A stretch of DNA of 64,000 nt from an uncultured Clostridia bacterium (GTDB taxonomy: Bacteria > Bacillota > Clostridia > TANB77 > CAG-508): assembly GCA_946529215.1 (NCBI GenBank), contig CAMMZC010000001.1, forward strand, positions 62,001 to 126,000. Reading direction: 5' to 3'. How positions within the stretch are numbered: the first letter of the stretch is position 1; each line of letters begins with the position of its first letter. Positions 25,527 to 35,147 of this stretch are shown one piece after another. The translations under genes were made by a program, and so were the position numbers. The notes under the pieces were generated by a model. That model saw only the letters and a program-made list of their open reading frames with translations, did not search any database and was not told the DNA's origin.

Positions 25527-25754
25527 TTACCATAAATTAGAATTATATGCATTTTTTATTAGTTCATTTATAGAAATATTTTGTTCTATTGATTTCATTT
25601 TTGCCTTTGTGTGAAGTTCTACTCCCAATCTTACATTTAAAGAACCTTTACATTGTTTTTCTGGTTCTTTATTTAATTCCTTTACAGTTTCCCCTTCAAA
25701 GGAAATACTAACATTTTTTAACCCATCTATAGATCCACAAAATATTTTTTGCAA
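25527..25754 (-). pseudogene. HicB-like antitoxin remnant
   Basis: Seventy-five codons resemble HicB: ISFEGETVKEL from the partly deleted N-terminal domain, then EPEKQCKGSLNVRLGVELH and SINELIKNA from the arc/CopG-like C-terminal part. The helical segment normally between these pieces is missing and the frame has no ATG at its start, only a TTG without a ribosome site. No hicA is beside it. It is best read as a decayed antitoxin gene, although expression from an internal codon cannot be excluded. Confidence 0.55.
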
Positions 25755-25810
25755 CCATTTTTAGTCGCATTTTATAAATATATTTTTCCATTACTTTATG
25801 TTTTGCTTTT

Positions 25811-28184
25811 TTATTTAATAAACTTTTTAACTTTTACCTTACCTTGTCTATCAATCGCAATGCAAATTTCTCCATTTTTATCTGTTCTATAAATTTTTGC
25901 ACCGCAAGTTTTCTAGCCTTTCTATAACACCAACATTTGGATGTCCAAAAGTATTGTTTTCTCCTACCCCAATCAATGCAGCTTTGGGTTTAATAGCTTC
26001 TAAAAATTCTTGTGTTGAAGAAGTTTTTGATCCATGATGTCCAACCTTTAAAACACTAGAATTCAATTCATCTAAATATTTTTTATATTCTTGAAGTATT
26101 TGCTTTTCTGCAATTTCTTCTATATCTCCTGTAAAAAGCATAGAAAAATCTTTATATTTAAGTTTACATACAATTGAATTATTGTTTAAAACAGTTTCTG
26201 AAATAAGATTATCATTTCGAGGCCATAAAATATCAAAATACAAGTTATGTTCAATCTTTAGTTTATCTCCCTTCTCAACCACTCTAACTTCTATATGTTT
26301 TTCTTTTACTATTTTTATAAATCTTTCATAGTTCTCACTATTTTCGGCTTGTTTTGAAACTATTGCTGTATCTACTTTTAGCTCCTCCATTACTGTAAGA
26401 AGTCCTCCTATATGATCTGTGTCAAAATGGCTAATCATTATATAATCCAGATGTTTTATTCTACGAGATAATAAATAAGGAACTAAAGCATTTTTCCCAA
26501 CATCATAATTTTCACTTCCCCCTCCATCTATTAAAATTGTTTGTTTATGAGGAGTAACAATTAAACATGAATCTCCTTGTCCTACATCAATAAAATAAAT
26601 TTTTAAATTAGCTGGAATATACCTTATAAAACTTATTAAAATCACTACAATTAATAAAACTGACATAACCTTTTTTTTATTTTTGCGATACTCAAATTTT
26701 GCAAGGCTTATCAAATTCCTTATTCTTTTATTAAATACTTTATTTTGTTTTCTTTTTGGATTATAAATTGTGAAAAAAAATATTGTGATAAAAATTACAA
26801 TGTAGAATACAAAAATCTCTACCAAATTAGGAGTAACTACATATATCTGATTTAATGGTAATTTGCTACCTATATTTGCTAAAAATAACAGAATCTTAAC
26901 CAATATTTCAATTAAAGTTTTTAAAATATTTGCTTTAAGTACAACATAAATCAAGCCTAAAAAAATTATTGGTCCTGCAATTATTCCAACTAAAAAACTT
27001 ATAACTAAACTTAAAATTGAAATTTTATTAAAATATACTGCCATTATAGGTAATAAAAAAATCATTGCAGATATAGTAATTCCAATTGCATTATAAACCT
27101 TGTTTTTTATTTTAATATTTTTCGAATAAAAAATTATACCAAAAGTTGCAGTATATGAAAGTAACAGTCCTATGTTTTTTATTGAAAATGGATTGTATAT
27201 TAAAATAACTAAAAGTGACAAAAACAAATTTGTCCAAACATCACTTTTTCGGTATATTAACTTAGAACCTAATAGTAAAACTGCCATTATAACAGCTCTT
27301 ATTGCTGATGGTGAATATCCAATAATTTTAAGATAAAATAATACAATTAATATGCTACAAATATATGATAATCTTCTGCCAACAATCTTATTAAAAATAA
27401 AAGTACATAATATTATTAAATAACCAATATGCATACCAGAAACAGCCAATATATGAGAAATATTGCTTTGTTTAAAATTCTCTTTTACATCTTCACTTAT
27501 TTCGTCTGTGTATCCTAAAATCATTCCTAATAGCACATTTGATATATTTTTTTCAAAATTTTTTTCAATTAAATTTTTTACACCTAAAAAAATCTGATTA
27601 AAAAAATCTTTTTTTTGGCTAATTATTTTTATCTCTTTACATTTTATTGTTCCATATATTCCTTGGGATTTTAAATATTCTCTATAATCAAATCCTTTAA
27701 AATTTGTTCTTGCTTTTTGCTTTAAAAATATACCTTTTATTTGAATATAGTCTCCGTATTGTATTTTTGCATTTTTATTTACTCTTAAATAGAATCTCTT
27801 ATTTTTTGAATTAACTATATATATTTTATTAAATTGATTTATTTTTTCATTTGAAATAACTCTTGCCTTTAATTGTATTTCTTGCTTATTTAAACTATTT
27901 GTGAATTCTTCAAATTGTTTTGTTTTGTATAAAACAATAGTGTTTGAAATAACTGATGAAATCATAATTATTATTAAAACTTTTTTGTTTAAAAAAATCT
28001 TAATATATCTAAAATATCTTTTTATAGAAATTAATTTAAATTTTTTTATTGGTGGCTTTTTTAAAATTAAATATAAATAAAAAGGTAAATATAAAAGGAC
28101 TATACTGTAATTAAAGTATAGCCCCATTATAATTCCTATTAAATATCCAATTGTTATAGCCACAATCGGTCTATTTTCTAGCAT
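25811..28184 (-). CDS. comEC: ComEC/Rec2 DNA uptake channel, with +1 frameshift at a CGG codon
   Basis: The zero frame runs 28184-25887 (765 residues). It has an OB-like N-terminal region, about ten membrane helices with the competence domain (SNISHILAVSGMHIGYLI), and a metallo-beta-lactamase tail with HFDTDHIGG. It would carry single-stranded DNA across the membrane. At codon 761 the frame meets CGG (25902-25904) and ends four codons later. Skipping its C reads GGT and restores the conserved end GAKIYRTDKNGEICIAID to a stop at 25811, giving 790 residues. The shift is either programmed, a mutation or an error. The start follows AAGGAGG. Confidence 0.85.
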
Positions 28185-28192
28185 ATTCCTCC

Positions 28193-29908
28193 TTAAAGAA
28201 TTCTTCTAGCTGTTATGTAAGATTTTACATAGTAGCTTTCAGATAATGATGTTATTATAACACCTTTTCTTGGATTAGCAGCATGGATAAATTTGTTTCC
28301 TCCAATATAAATTCCAACATGTCCTGAGAAACATAATATATCTCCTGGCTGTAAATCTGATTTATTTACTTTTGTTCCATTGCTTCTTTGTCCTCCAGAT
28401 GTTCTACTTAGAGAATATCCAAAATGTTTATATACATAAGATGTTAGACCTGAACAGTCAAAAGTTTTTGGTCCTGCTGTGCCATAAACATATCTACATC
28501 CTAAGAACTTCTTCGCATAAGCAACTATATCTTCCCCTGTAGTTCCTGATTTTTTTGAACTACTTGTTTCTTTTTTAGTTTCTTTCTTTTTTGCTTCTGC
28601 TTTTTTCTTTGCTTCTTGTTCTGCTTTCTTTTTAGCTTCTGCTTCTGCCTCTGCCTTCTTCTTTGCTTCTGCTTCTGCTTTTTTCTTTGCTTCTGCTTCA
28701 GCTTTCTTTTTAGCTTCTGCCTCTGCCTTCTTCTTTGCTTCTGCTTCAGCTTTTTTCTTTGCCTCTTGTTCTGCTTTCTTTTTTGCTTCTTCTTCGGCTT
28801 TTTTCTTTGCCTCTGCTTCAGCTTTTTTTCTAGCCTCTTCCTCGGCTTTCTTTTTTGCTTCTTCTTCTGCCTTTTTCTTTGCTTCCTCTTCTTTTCTTGT
28901 ATCGTTTGAACCTCTTGATGTCATGTCAGAAGCTTTTTTATCTGATAAATATTCACTTGCTGTATAACCTTCATATCCTTTTGATTTTACCTTAGACCAA
29001 GTATTATCTACTACTTCTGTAACAGTAACTTCATCATTAAGATTTAATTGAGTAACAACTTTTGCACTAGTATTTGCTTTTTCTCTTAAATTTAATGTTA
29101 CTGTATTTACATACATTTTTGTATTTTTATTTTCTGTCTTATTCTCTTCTTTGTTTTCTTCTTTATTTTCCTCTTTCTTTTCTTCTGTTTTTGTTTCTTG
29201 TTGTTTAGAATCTTGATTTTTTTCAAGTTTAATAGTTGGAATCCAACCTTCTTGATCGTCTGATTCTATTCTTGCCCAATTACCAACTACTTCTAATACA
29301 GTAACTTGTGTATTAGCTGAAATTTTTCCAGTTTTGCTTGAAAAAATTAGTGGTAATAATTGCACATCTGTCTCACTTTTTAGTTGTAATTTTTCATTTT
29401 CTTCAAAAGCAACTTCTTCTTTTTCATCTTGCATATCTGTTGTAGCTTGTTCTGTCTCTTGTTCTGTTTGTTGTCCTTCTGTAGCTGTTTCTTCTGTTCC
29501 AGTTGTTTCTGTAGTTGTTGTCTCTTCACTATTTGTGTTTGTTTCTTCTACTTTTGTCTCTGTTTCTTGATTTTCTTTTTCTTCTGTTTGAGTTTCTGTT
29601 TCTTCTTTTTTACTTTCTTGTTTTTTCTCGTCTTCAACATTTAGTAAGTCATTTCTTACATAACCTGTAATTGTTTTATCTGATTCTTTGTAATTAACTT
29701 TGTACCATCCGTCTTCTTCAGATAATATTTCGATTTTTTCTCCTTTTGTCATTACAGCAACTACTTCTGAAGTTGTATTTGCCTTCTTTCTTATCCTCGT
29801 TGTATCATTAATCGCCTTACCAGTTGTAGCATAAGCTTTGGTTCCTACTAAAACTAATCCTAAACATAATGCTATAATTGTTGTTACGACTTTTGTTTTT
29901 CTACTCAT
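28193..29908 (-). CDS. Secreted NlpC/P60 wall peptidase with SH3b domains and a Lys/Ala/Glu repeat
   Basis: A 571-residue secreted cell-wall hydrolase. Residues 1-27 are a signal peptide, and SH3b domains lie near 30-75, 180-225 and 265-315, joined by Glu/Thr/Gln-rich linkers. A heptad repeat of the AEAEAKK type, about 100 residues long, precedes the NlpC/P60 domain with its Cys in TFDCSGLTSYVY, His in GHVGIYIGG and the last polar residue in FIHAANP. Such enzymes cut D-Glu to diamino acid bonds in peptidoglycan. The best ribosome site lies 30 bases before the ATG, behind a hairpin (29909-29940). comEC follows by eight bases. Confidence 0.9.
   Translation of the reverse strand: MSRKTKVVTTIIALCLGLVLVGTKAYATTGKAINDTTRIRKKANTTSEVVAVMTKGEKIEILSEEDGWYKVNYKESDKTITGYVRNDLLNVEDEKKQESKKEETETQTEEKENQETETKVEETNTNSEETTTTETTGTEETATEGQQTEQETEQATTDMQDEKEEVAFEENEKLQLKSETDVQLLPLIFSSKTGKISANTQVTVLEVVGNWARIESDDQEGWIPTIKLEKNQDSKQQETKTEEKKEENKEENKEENKTENKNTKMYVNTVTLNLREKANTSAKVVTQLNLNDEVTVTEVVDNTWSKVKSKGYEGYTASEYLSDKKASDMTSRGSNDTRKEEEAKKKAEEEAKKKAEEEARKKAEAEAKKKAEEEAKKKAEQEAKKKAEAEAKKKAEAEAKKKAEAEAKKKAEAEAKKKAEAEAEAKKKAEQEAKKKAEAKKKETKKETSSSKKSGTTGEDIVAYAKKFLGCRYVYGTAGPKTFDCSGLTSYVYKHFGYSLSRTSGGQRSNGTKVNKSDLQPGDILCFSGHVGIYIGGNKFIHAANPRKGVIITSLSESYYVKSYITARRIL
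28590..28890. repeat. Tandem 21-base repeat coding for an AEAEAKK-type heptad
   Basis: Within the NlpC/P60 gene, about 13 copies of a 21-base unit encode K-K-A-E-x-E-A. The copies vary between AEAEA, AEEEA and AEQEA. It is prone to expansion and contraction and probably forms a long helical spacer to reach through the wall. Confidence 0.9.
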
Positions 29909-29950
29909 AAATTTTTGTAAAATGTATTTTAATACATTTACGCTCCTTTC
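29909..29950 (-). promoter_or_regulatory. Displaced ribosome site, two-codon uORF and hairpin before the NlpC/P60 gene
   Basis: GAAAGGAGCG (29941-29950) lies 32 bases upstream of the start codon. Directly after it is ATG TAT TAA (29937-29929), and AAATGTATT/AATACATTT forms a hairpin between the site and the real ATG at 29908. Folding would bring the site close to the start. Confidence 0.4.
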
Positions 29951-30120
29951 TTATTTTTTTACTTAAAAATCAGTGTTTTTAAGCATTTTTGAAAAAGAAA
30001 ATTTATTACTTTTTCAATTTGCTACTAGTATATACTTTCTTTCAAAAAATGTCAATCTTTTTTCAAAAAATTCACAAAAAATTCATAAAGGTTAAGTGAA
30101 ATTTTCCGCACATAGCTTTT

Positions 30121-30153
30121 ATTGTATAGGAAAAAACGATTTTTCTATACAAT
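30121..30153. terminator. Hairpin after rnpB
   Basis: ATTGTATAG pairs with CTATACAAT with A/T pairs extending inwards. It lies just beyond the 3' end of the RNase P RNA, which is itself followed by nine T on the minus strand. Terminator or processing stop. Confidence 0.55.
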
Positions 30154-30161
30154 AAAAAAAA

Positions 30162-30542
30162 AGAGTAAATCTGTAAGCCGGGTTCTGTCATTTAAATTAG
30201 TCATTTATCTAGGATATGTATTACTACATACCTCAAGCCACACAAGTTAAGAAGCACCGAGCAAGTGTTACCTTCTTATTAAGGTGTTGCTCCAGATGGG
30301 GTTTACACAGCCTAATATGTCACCATACTAGCGGTGAGCTCTTACCTCGCCTTTTCACCCTTACCACGTACAACATAGGAATACTCTGTTCCTAGAAAAG
30401 AAGTTACGTGGCGGTTATTTTCTGTTGCACTTTCCTTAAGGTCACCCTCACTAGACGTTATCTAGCATCTTTGCTCTATGGAGCCCGGACTTTCCTCTCG
30501 TAATTCCTTTCGAAATTTACCAGCGACTAATCAATTTACTCT
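30162..30542 (-). ncRNA. rnpB: RNase P RNA, type A
   Basis: The minus strand carries the conserved elements in order: GAGGAAAGTCCGGGCTCC near the 5' end, CAACAGAAA, AAGGGTGAAAAGG, GGTAAGAGCTCACC, and near the 3' end CTAGATAAATGAC and ACAGAACCCGGCTTA. The ends GAGTAAAT and ATTTACTC pair to form P1. About 380 nt, with the bacterial type A layout. It is the catalytic subunit of the enzyme that matures tRNA 5' ends. It is free-standing between the NlpC/P60 and ROK genes. Confidence 0.96.
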
Positions 30543-30645
30543 TTTCATATTATAACATATTTTATATACTATTGTCAAAGAATTCTCACATATAATTTTT
30601 GTAACACATTGTTAATAACCTATACTATTCGTTATTATAGATTTG

Positions 30646-31539
30646 TCAAAGTGTTGCACCTATTATTCCTGCATCATTTCCAAGTTCTGCAATTCTTAAG
30701 TCAAAAGCTTCTCTCCTATTAAACAATAAAGAAGAATTTATAAGTAAATCTAAAATTTTATCTTTAAACATATAGCTAAAGTGTGAAAAACCACCACCTA
30801 ATATAACCATATCAGGTTCAAATATATTTATAAGATTAGAAATTCCTAATGCTAAATCTGATATATACTGATTGTTTATATCTAATATTTCTTGTCTATT
30901 ATTGTCCAAAATTTCACGTAAAGAATCGCCATGAACTTCTTGTGGAATATTCAATCTTTGTTTTACTTTGTTTTTATATTCTAAAATACTTCCATATCTT
31001 TCAAAACATCCATATTTTCCGCATTTACAAGGTAATCCACTTTCTTTTATAACCATGTGTCCTATTTCATATCCATCAAAATTATGCCCTTCTAGTAATT
31101 TTCCGTTATAGATTACTCCTCCACCAATTCCTGTTCCAATGCTTAAAAAAACTATATTTGCATTTTTTAAATTTTCATCTTTTTTTATAATATTATTAAA
31201 CTCAGCAAGGCATGCACATTTTGCATCATTTCTTACATTTATTGATATTTTTAGCTCTTCTTCTAGTTTTTGTTTAATGTTGTAATTGGTAATTCCTAAA
31301 TTTACCATTTTTGAAATTATTCCATTTTCTACACTTCCAGGAACAGCAATACCAATACTTTCTATGTTATATTTATTCTTAAGCTCATTTACTTTTTCTG
31401 TTATATAATTTTCTATTACCTCGACGATATGAGCTTTGTCTTCATTTGAAAAATCTTTTTCAAATTTTTCTATTATTTTTTCGTCTTCTATTACTCCTAA
31501 GCCTATGTGACTTCCACCTAAATCTATTCCTATTTTCAT
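30646..31539 (-). CDS. ROK-family sugar kinase or regulator-type protein (glucokinase-like)
   Basis: A 297-residue ROK protein. The ATP-binding DLGGSHIGLGV is at the N-terminus, then VRNDAKCACLAE with the catalytic Asp, GTGIGGG, EIGHM and the zinc motif LPCKCGKYGCFERY. There is no DNA-binding domain, so it is an enzyme of the glucokinase/fructokinase/N-acetylmannosamine kinase group; the sugar is not known. AAAGGAG precedes the ATG. A two-hairpin repeat element (31583-31680) lies 44 bases upstream, as it does upstream of pilD. Confidence 0.9.
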   Translation of the reverse strand: MKIGIDLGGSHIGLGVIEDEKIIEKFEKDFSNEDKAHIVEVIENYITEKVNELKNKYNIESIGIAVPGSVENGIISKMVNLGITNYNIKQKLEEELKISINVRNDAKCACLAEFNNIIKKDENLKNANIVFLSIGTGIGGGVIYNGKLLEGHNFDGYEIGHMVIKESGLPCKCGKYGCFERYGSILEYKNKVKQRLNIPQEVHGDSLREILDNNRQEILDINNQYISDLALGISNLINIFEPDMVILGGGFSHFSYMFKDKILDLLINSSLLFNRREAFDLRIAELGNDAGIIGATL

Positions 31540-31582
31540 AAACTTTCTCCTTTGACTTTTTTATTATTTGCTTCATTTTATT

Positions 31583-31680
31583 GAACAAAAGGAGCGTGAT
31601 TAAACTTTTATTGTCTTAAAATTATTTGCACACTCCGTCTTTGTTCACGCGCGAAATTTTCTTTAGAAAATTTCTGTGCA
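31583..31680. repeat. Two-hairpin dispersed element, copy 1
   Basis: Begins GAACAAAAGGAGCGTG, whose complement (CACACTCC ... TTTGTTC) lies about 40 bases on, then the palindrome CGAAATTTTC/GAAAATTTC and ends CTGTGCA. Copy 2 at 38736-38834 keeps the layout and end sequences but has a different first stem. It lies 44 bases before the ROK start. Confidence 0.65.
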
Positions 31681-31740
31681 AAGTGTTTCTTCTCTTTTCT
31701 CTTTTTTTTATAAATTTATTTTACACTAAAAATAAAAAAA

Positions 31741-31759
31741 ATGCAAGAAATTCTTGCAT
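31741..31759 (-). terminator. Terminator of the type IV pilus operon
   Basis: ATGCAAGAA/TTCTTGCAT perfect stem followed by TTTTTTTATTTTT on the minus strand, just after the last pilin gene. It can also work on the plus strand (TTTTTGC). Confidence 0.75.
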
Positions 31760-31859
31760 TTTTGCTATTTATATCTTATATTTATAATCTTTCTATTAGT
31801 CTAATTCTATGGTGTTTTTCATATACTATTAGAATGTACTAATAATATAAGTAAACATA

Positions 31860-32456
31860 TTATTTTGGACTATGCTCAATTTTACCTCTCCAAGTTAATT
31901 GTTTTCCATTCATATTAAGAGTAATTGTTGCATTTTTTCCATCATATGACTCAAAATCAACTCCTAAGACAATACAAATAGTATTTATATTATTATTAAT
32001 ATATGGATCTCTTTGTATATACTCACTTAAATCAATTACATTAGATTCTCCTTCTATAGTCATTTTTGGTTCAAATTCTTCTTGCATTGGTATATATTCT
32101 CCAAGTGAATTATCTATCCAAAATTTGTAACTGTTCATACCATATTTCTCACCATTTCCAACAAGCCTATAAGTCTCATCGCTTGTACTTCCATCACCAA
32201 AATTTTCTTGTATTTGATTTGCAAGCTCATCTTGATATTCTTGTATAGTTGAATCTTCATCATTTTGTGCATTTATCGTTTTTTCTTTTGCATTTTGTGA
32301 CTGTTCTATAATTGAATTATTGCCACTAAGTGTTGCAAGGCTAATTCCTGCTAGTATAAGTAATACTATAATAGTAATTACAAGTGCTATAAGCGTAATT
32401 CCCTTTGCTTCTTTTTTATTAATTATTTTTTTAGATTCTTGAATATCTTTTTTCAC
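31860..32456 (-). CDS. Type IV pilin-like protein, last gene of the pilus operon
   Basis: A 198-residue prepilin. The N-terminus is KKEAKG followed by ITLIALVITIIVLLILAG, a class III-like cleavage site (G before I) and a hydrophobic helix that would build the pilus core. The usual Glu at position 5 of the mature pilin is Ala here. The remainder is an acidic globular region (FGDGSTSDETYRL, then NMNGKQLTWRGKI). It shares its first 25 residues with the main pilin at 38931. The role could be minor pilin or tip adhesin. Confidence 0.8.
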   Translation of the reverse strand: MKKDIQESKKIINKKEAKGITLIALVITIIVLLILAGISLATLSGNNSIIEQSQNAKEKTINAQNDEDSTIQEYQDELANQIQENFGDGSTSDETYRLVGNGEKYGMNSYKFWIDNSLGEYIPMQEEFEPKMTIEGESNVIDLSEYIQRDPYINNNINTICIVLGVDFESYDGKNATITLNMNGKQLTWRGKIEHSPK

Positions 32457-32570
32457 TTTTATTCCTCCATCTTCTCAATTTTTTAAATCTATAAAATTTT
32501 AGTCCTTTAAAATTCACCTATATATTTCCTTTTATTTTTTAATCCATCTTAATCTACTATTATCTCATTA

Positions 32571-33917
32571 TTACAAGTACATATCAAACAAGAAGTTACC
32601 GAAGTAAATTTGAATCATTGGTACTAGTACGATTACAACAAAGAATATTAATACAACACCAACAATTGAATACATAACTTGTGGTAAAACCATAGTGATT
32701 TTTTCTATAGTGTTATTTATATCTATTTCCATATATTCTACAAGTTTATCCATCATTTCTGGTAAGTCAGTTTGCATACCTATTTTAAGCATTTCTATTA
32801 TCATAGATGATGCCAAACCAGATCTTTCGAAAGGGGCAATCCATGATTCACCAATTAAAATATTATTTAAAGAATTTTCTATAATTGAAAGCATAACATA
32901 ATTGTTTATTACATTTTTACTAACATCTAATGCATCTTGTATTCTCATTCCATTTTTCAAATTCAAAAGCATTGCTTTCATAAGTCTTGAAAAATCAAGG
33001 GAAAAAATAAGTTTTCCAAATATTGGCATAGTATATTTAAAATAATGGAATTTATATCTTCCTTTAGGTGTTTGTATGTATAAAACAACTGCTACAACGG
33101 CTCCTGCAATCATAGCTGCAGGAATTGGCCACCACTTTAAGAATCCCCTTAAAAATGCTTGGAACGCAAGTGTTGCCGCAGGTATAACATCTTTGCTTGC
33201 TCCTAAACTGTCTAAAACTCCTTGTACTTGTGGCAAAGCATATAATGTTCCTACAAATAGCATTACAATTAATAATGCAAATTGTGCTATATTTGGAATT
33301 AAAATTCCTTTTATCTTTTTTGTTATAGCTGTGGAATTGTCTAAATATTCAACAGCTTGTTGCAAAGAATTTTCTAAAGAACCTGAAAGTTCGCCAACTC
33401 TTATCATATTTATATATATAAATGGGAATACATTTGAATAATATTCCATTGTTTTATACATATAGTCTCCTGCTTCTACACCAGCTAAAATATCTTCCAA
33501 AATTCCTGCAAAAGCCATATTTTCTGTACTTTCTATTATTGTAGATAATGCATGAACATTATTAAAGTTTGCTTTTTTTAGTAAATAAAAATTCTGAGTA
33601 AAAATTACTAAATCTCTTTCTGTAATCTTTTTTTGCATAGCAAAATACGATTTAACCACATCCATATTGCTCATTCTTCTTCTACTATTTGCATCAAGTT
33701 GAGTTGTACCTGCATTTTTTATAACTTCTTGTATAGTATTTATATTTCTTTTTTTCTTCGCTGGTTGAATTTTTCTTGCTATTGTTTGATTTATCGAAAT
33801 TGGTGCTAATCCATTTGCCTTAAGTTTTCTAATTAATGAAATTCTACTTCCTTCTTCAACTCTATTTCTAACTATTAATCCATTTTTATTAACAGCTTTA
33901 TAAATATATGTTGGCAT
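32571..33917 (-). CDS. pilC: Type IV pilus inner-membrane platform protein PilC
   Basis: A 448-residue GspF/PilC protein that couples the ATPases to pilin assembly. It has an N-terminal YKAVNKNGLIVRNRVEEGS strand region, two T2SSF domains, and membrane helices near 210-235, 255-280 and the C-terminus. IRVGELSGSLENSLQQ and IKIGMQTDLPEMMDKL are the conserved domain ends. AAAGGAG precedes the start. It is downstream of pilT by 32 bases. Confidence 0.93.
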   Translation of the reverse strand: MPTYIYKAVNKNGLIVRNRVEEGSRISLIRKLKANGLAPISINQTIARKIQPAKKKRNINTIQEVIKNAGTTQLDANSRRRMSNMDVVKSYFAMQKKITERDLVIFTQNFYLLKKANFNNVHALSTIIESTENMAFAGILEDILAGVEAGDYMYKTMEYYSNVFPFIYINMIRVGELSGSLENSLQQAVEYLDNSTAITKKIKGILIPNIAQFALLIVMLFVGTLYALPQVQGVLDSLGASKDVIPAATLAFQAFLRGFLKWWPIPAAMIAGAVVAVVLYIQTPKGRYKFHYFKYTMPIFGKLIFSLDFSRLMKAMLLNLKNGMRIQDALDVSKNVINNYVMLSIIENSLNNILIGESWIAPFERSGLASSMIIEMLKIGMQTDLPEMMDKLVEYMEIDINNTIEKITMVLPQVMYSIVGVVLIFFVVIVLVPMIQIYFGNFLFDMYL

Positions 33918-33949
33918 TTTTGACTCCTTTCATTTATATTTCCTTATTT

Positions 33950-35062
33950 TTACATTCCATTTTTAGCTTGTTTCTTTATTTTTAATTGCATTACTGTTCT
34001 ATTTAAAATTTCAATATTTTTCTCTTCAATCTGTGATTTTGCTTGATCTAGTGTTATTTTATCATCTACAAAAAGTTGTGCTAAAGAGTTTATCAATCCT
34101 ATACTTCCATTAGATGAACCACTTTGTATTGCGTCTTCAATTTCAGAAACACTTATTTTATCTTTTCTTATTATTCCTGAAACTATATTATCAACTACCA
34201 TTACCTCTGGTACCAAAACTAGCTTATTATCTGCAGTTGGTAAAAGTCTTTGAGAAACTACCATTTTTAGTAATGAAGCTAATAAATATTTTATTGTAGC
34301 TTGGTCTCTTACTTCGTAGAAATTTATCATTCTGTCTATTGTTTCTGCACAAGATTTTGTATGAAGTGTTCCTATAACTAAGTGTCCAGATTCTGCCATT
34401 TCTATTCCTGCTTCCATAGTTTCTTTGTCTCTTATCTCTCCAATAACTAAGATATCGCAGTCTTCTCTTAAAGAGTTCTTAACTCCATCACTATATGTTA
34501 ATGAATCTTTTCCTTTTCCTACTTCTTTTTGTACTATCAAGGATTTTTTTGAATGATGTTTAAATTCTACTGGGTTTTCAAGTGTAAGAATTTTTCTATT
34601 TTGATTTTCATTTATATCATTTATTAATGCATTTAAAGTAGTTGTTTTACCAGAGTTAGTTTTTCCTGTAACCAATATTAGTCCTTGTGGTTGATATGTC
34701 ATTCTTCTTACTATATCTGGCAAACCTAAATCTTCATATTTAGGTAAGTCATTTTTAATTATTCTTAGAGTTGCAACTGGTATATTTTCTGTATGAGAAA
34801 TGTTAACCCTGAATCTTAATCCTGCATGTTCATAAGATGTATCAAGCAATCTTTTTTCTCTATATTGTTCATCTGCTTCAACATTTCCTTTTATCAAGTA
34901 ATCATATATTTCCATCATATCGTCTTCTGTAAGAACATTAAATTCATCTATTGGCTCTAACCTTCTTGAAATTCTTAGCATTGGTTTATTATTAGGAACT
35001 AAATGGATATCTGATGCATCTTTTGCAATTGCAATATCCAAAACTTTATTCATATCTATCAT
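33950..35062 (-). CDS. pilT: Pilus retraction ATPase PilT
   Basis: A 370-residue hexameric ATPase that powers pilus retraction and twitching. Walker A is TGKTNSGKTTTLNAL, the Asp box contains LREDCDILVIGEIRD, and the His box is SGHLVIGTLHTKS. The PilT-like length, the N-terminal DIHLVPNNKPMLRI and the absence of a zinc tetracysteine separate it from PilB. An AAGGGAG site precedes the ATG. Its presence says these pili can retract, which fits with motility or DNA uptake together with comEC elsewhere in the window. Confidence 0.93.
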   Translation of the reverse strand: MIDMNKVLDIAIAKDASDIHLVPNNKPMLRISRRLEPIDEFNVLTEDDMMEIYDYLIKGNVEADEQYREKRLLDTSYEHAGLRFRVNISHTENIPVATLRIIKNDLPKYEDLGLPDIVRRMTYQPQGLILVTGKTNSGKTTTLNALINDINENQNRKILTLENPVEFKHHSKKSLIVQKEVGKGKDSLTYSDGVKNSLREDCDILVIGEIRDKETMEAGIEMAESGHLVIGTLHTKSCAETIDRMINFYEVRDQATIKYLLASLLKMVVSQRLLPTADNKLVLVPEVMVVDNIVSGIIRKDKISVSEIEDAIQSGSSNGSIGLINSLAQLFVDDKITLDQAKSQIEEKNIEILNRTVMQLKIKKQAKNGM

Positions 35063-35147
35063 TTACAAATCTCCCTTTCTTTCTTAAGTTATTTTATAAG
35101 TTGCATAAATAATTATTTTGAAAATAATATTATTTATTCAGCAAGAC

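Noticed and set aside
25527..25754. Complete HicAB toxin-antitoxin pair
   Set aside because: Only a partly deleted HicB-like frame is present, without an ATG start and without a hicA gene beside it.
28590..28890. Regular 21-base repeats resembling a CRISPR array
   Set aside because: The repeats have no spacers and are in frame, coding for a Lys/Ala/Glu heptad in the NlpC/P60 protein.
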